Positions 61,758 through 64,000 of a stretch of 64,000 bases of DNA are shown here, in pieces. The translations under genes and the position numbers were made by a program. How positions within the stretch are numbered: the first letter of the stretch is position 1; each line of letters starts with the position of its first letter. The stretch lies in the NCBI RefSeq assembly GCF_934191625.1, contig NZ_CAKPUG010000001.1, forward strand, positions 434,001 through 498,000, given 5' to 3'. The notes beneath the pieces are model-generated. The model was not told the DNA's origin. It did no database searches and saw only the letters and a list, made by a program, of their open reading frames with translations. Source of the DNA: an uncultured Lactococcus sp. GTDB taxonomy: Bacteria; Bacillota; Bacilli; Lactobacillales; Streptococcaceae.

Positions 61758-64000
61758 ATGAAAAAAATGACTTCAGCAGAAGTACGCCAAATGTTCCTTG
61801 ATTTCTTCAAATCAAAAGGGCATTCTATTGAACCTTCACAATCTTTAGTCCCTGTGAACGACCCAACCTTACTTTGGATTAACTCGGGTGTTGCGACATT
61901 GAAACCATATTTTGATGGTTCAGTTGTACCGGAAAATCCACGTATTACAAATGCTCAAAAATCGATTCGCACAAATGATATCGAGAATGTAGGTAAGACA
62001 GCACGTCACCATACGATGTTTGAAATGCTGGGTAATTTTTCGATCGGTGATTATTTCCGTGACGAAGCTTTGGCTTATGCTTGGGAGATGCTCACAAGTA
62101 GTAAATATTTTGACTTTCCAGCAGAAAAACTTTACATTACATACTATCCAGACGATAAAGACACCTTTAACCGCTGGGTAGAGCTCGGAGTTGATGCAAG
62201 TCACTTAGTACCAATCGAAGATAACTTCTGGGAAATCGGTGCAGGCCCTTCAGGACCAGATACAGAAATTTTCTTCGATCGTGGTGAAGCTTATGATCCT
62301 GAAAACATTGGTTTGAAACTTTTGGCTGAAGATATCGAAAACGATCGTTATATCGAAATCTACAATATTGTTTTGTCGCAATTTAATGCTGATCCAGCAA
62401 TTCCACGTAGTGAGTACAAAGAGCTGCCACAGAAAAATATTGATACGGGGATGGGTCTTGAACGTATGGTTTGTATTATTCAAGGTGGTAAAACAAACTT
62501 TGATACCGACCTTTTCCTCCCAATTATTCGTGAAATTGAACGTATTTCTAACAAAACTTATAATCCAGATGGCGATAATATGAGTTTTAAAGTTATTGCG
62601 GACCATATCCGTGCGCTGAGCTTTGCTATAGGCGATGGGGCTTTACCAGGAAATGAAGGAAGGGGTTATGTCCTTCGTCGTCTACTTCGTCGCGCAGTTA
62701 TGCATGGTAAAAAATTAGGTATTGAAGGTAAATTCTTGGCCCAATTTGTACCAGTTGTTGGTAAAATTATGGAGTCATATTACCCAGAAGTCCTTGAAAA
62801 GCAAGACTTTATCATGCAAATTATTGATCGTGAAGAAGAAGCTTTTGGCCGCACAATTGATGGTGGAAGCAAACTCTTGGATGAATTGCTTACGAAACTC
62901 AAAGAAGAAGGCAAGACCATGCTTGAAGGTCAAGACATCTTCCGTCTTTACGACACTTATGGTTTCCCAGTAGAATTAACTGAGGAATTAGCTGAAGATG
63001 CAGGATTCAAGATTGACCATGACGGTTTTAAAGCAGCGATGAAAGAGCAACAAGACCGTGCACGTGCTGCAGTTGTTAAAGGCGGCTCAATGGGAGCGCA
63101 AAATGAAACGCTTCAATCAATTAAGGAAGAATCTGAATTCCTCTATGATGTTGAAAAATACGATGGTAAACTTCTTGTAGCAGTTAAAGATGATGAAAAA
63201 GTCGATACTGTAAGTGGTGAAGCGCAACTTATTTTCGATAAAACACCATTCTACGCAGAAATGGGTGGTCAGGTTTCTGACCACGGTGTGATTAAAAATG
63301 CTGCAGGAAAAGTCGTTGCAGAAGTTAAGGATGTTCAACATGCTCCAAATGGACAAAACCTCCATATGGTTGACATTATCTCTACTCTTGTAGTTGGTGA
63401 AACATATACTCTTGAAATTGATGCAGAACGTCGTCATGGCATTATTAAAAATCATACAGCAACTCACTTGCTACACGCCGCTTTGCACAATATTGTAGGT
63501 GAACATGCACTTCAAGCGGGTTCACTTAACGAAGTAGAGTTCCTTCGTTTTGACTTTACACACTTTGCTCCTGTAAGCAAGGAAGAATTGTCTGATATTG
63601 AACGCCAAGTTAATGAAGTGATTTGGCAATCATTAGCTGTTGAAACGGTAGAAACTGATATTGAGACAGCTAAAGAAATGGGCGCTATGGCTCTCTTTGG
63701 CGAAAAATATGGAAAAAATGTACGTGTCGTTAAAATTGGTGATTACTCTGTTGAACTTTGTGGCGGAACACATACAGCGACAACAAGTGAAATTGGTCTC
63801 TTCAAAATTATCAAAGAAGAAGGTATCGGATCAGGCGTGCGCCGTATTGTTGCTGTAACTGGCCAAAAAGCCTATGAAGCATTTAAAGATGCTGAAAATA
63901 CGCTCAATGAAGTGGCTACAGTTGTGAAAGCACCACAAGCAGCTCAAGTTGTGGCTAAAGTAACAGCTATGCAAGAAGAACTTAAAGTGGCTCAAAAAGA
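61758..64000 (+). CDS. alaS: Alanyl-tRNA synthetase, 5' part (3' truncated by window)
   Basis: About 747 codons are present; the family is ~870-880 residues, so the end lies beyond the window. Start ATG 61758 after AGGAG. The class II core begins [18 protein letters not shown], with [30 protein letters not shown] (seen in parts); the editing domain carries HTATH at 566-570 and CGGTH at 668-672, the zinc/editing residues. It charges tRNA-Ala and clears Ser/Gly mischarging. Confidence 0.97.
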   Translation, partial: MKKMTSAEVRQMFLDFFKSKGHSIEPSQSLVPVNDPTLLWINSGVATLKPYFDGSVVPENPRITNAQKSIRTNDIENVGKTARHHTMFEMLGNFSIGDYFRDEALAYAWEMLTSSKYFDFPAEKLYITYYPDDKDTFNRWVELGVDASHLVPIEDNFWEIGAGPSGPDTEIFFDRGEAYDPENIGLKLLAEDIENDRYIEIYNIVLSQFNADPAIPRSEYKELPQKNIDTGMGLERMVCIIQGGKTNFDTDLFLPIIREIERISNKTYNPDGDNMSFKVIADHIRALSFAIGDGALPGNEGRGYVLRRLLRRAVMHGKKLGIEGKFLAQFVPVVGKIMESYYPEVLEKQDFIMQIIDREEEAFGRTIDGGSKLLDELLTKLKEEGKTMLEGQDIFRLYDTYGFPVELTEELAEDAGFKIDHDGFKAAMKEQQDRARAAVVKGGSMGAQNETLQSIKEESEFLYDVEKYDGKLLVAVKDDEKVDTVSGEAQLIFDKTPFYAEMGGQVSDHGVIKNAAGKVVAEVKDVQHAPNGQNLHMVDIISTLVVGETYTLEIDAERRHGIIKNHTATHLLHAALHNIVGEHALQAGSLNEVEFLRFDFTHFAPVSKEELSDIERQVNEVIWQSLAVETVETDIETAKEMGAMALFGEKYGKNVRVVKIGDYSVELCGGTHTATTSEIGLFKIIKEEGIGSGVRRIVAVTGQKAYEAFKDAENTLNEVATVVKAPQAAQVVAKVTAMQEELKVAQK

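Overview
The window is a 64 kb stretch of low-GC Firmicute chromosome, most likely Lactococcus (the L. garvieae/petauri side rather than L. lactis). This rests on the atp operon order c-a-b-delta-alpha-gamma-beta-epsilon, an hrcA-grpE-dnaK operon without dnaJ, a GlnP with two fused substrate-binding domains, a CovRS-type system, coiA next to pepF, and a T-box before alaS. The species is an inference. I see no insertion sequences, prophage genes, tRNA, rRNA or CRISPR; gene density and codon use look uniform.

Layout. 1-366: 3' end of an esterase gene. 562-6986: complete F1Fo ATP synthase operon. 7179-8656: two-gene cell-envelope unit ending in a proline-repeat surface protein. 8746-11682: 2-hydroxyacid dehydrogenase, histidine phosphatase, D,D-carboxypeptidase and a small membrane protein. 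11681-15395: CIRCE-controlled hrcA-grpE-dnaK. 15485-19550: Spx-like protein and the fruR-fruK-fruA fructose operon with a cre-like site. 19662-20667: L31 type B and a YceD-family protein. 20769-23041: CovRS-like two-component system. 23183-25745: lysine riboswitch and an amino-acid ABC transporter. 25883-29380: murD-murG-divIB. 29471-32366 (minus): glnPQ. 32606-38394: dedA, aroE-aroB, a gene-poor gap, a YdcZ-type transporter, a DUF1054 protein and aroC. 38529-44063: Bce-type peptide-resistance module (YxeA-like protein, ABC transporter, small membrane protein, response regulator, kinase, acetyltransferase). 44188-49005: aroA-aroK-phosphatase-recD2. 49050-53992: small genes, HD protein, rpsT, GyrI-like protein, ung, BI-1 protein, HAD phosphatase. 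54352-55773: purine permease behind PurBoxes. 55850-61508: DUF218 protein, coiA-pepF-methyltransferase, prsA. 61525-64000: T-box and the 5' part of alaS.

How the genes work together. Most operons are housekeeping. Their regulation is the informative part: two CIRCE operators bracket the hrcA promoter, and one is built into a 23-bp terminator-like palindrome; a lysine riboswitch gives a substrate to an otherwise generic ABC transporter; a PurBox sits about 76 nt before the predicted start of the purine permease transcript, and a degenerate one sits at about the same distance before the atp operon; the HD-domain gene appears to be leaderless. The shikimate genes are split into two clusters with no tyrA or pheA beside them.

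I found no convincing new multi-gene system. The least explained parts are the gap at 35246-35699 (with a TGTGA-N6-TCACA palindrome), the gap at 49260-49837 (a possible small RNA), the surface protein pair at 7179-8656, and the inverted repeat before the GyrI-like gene.
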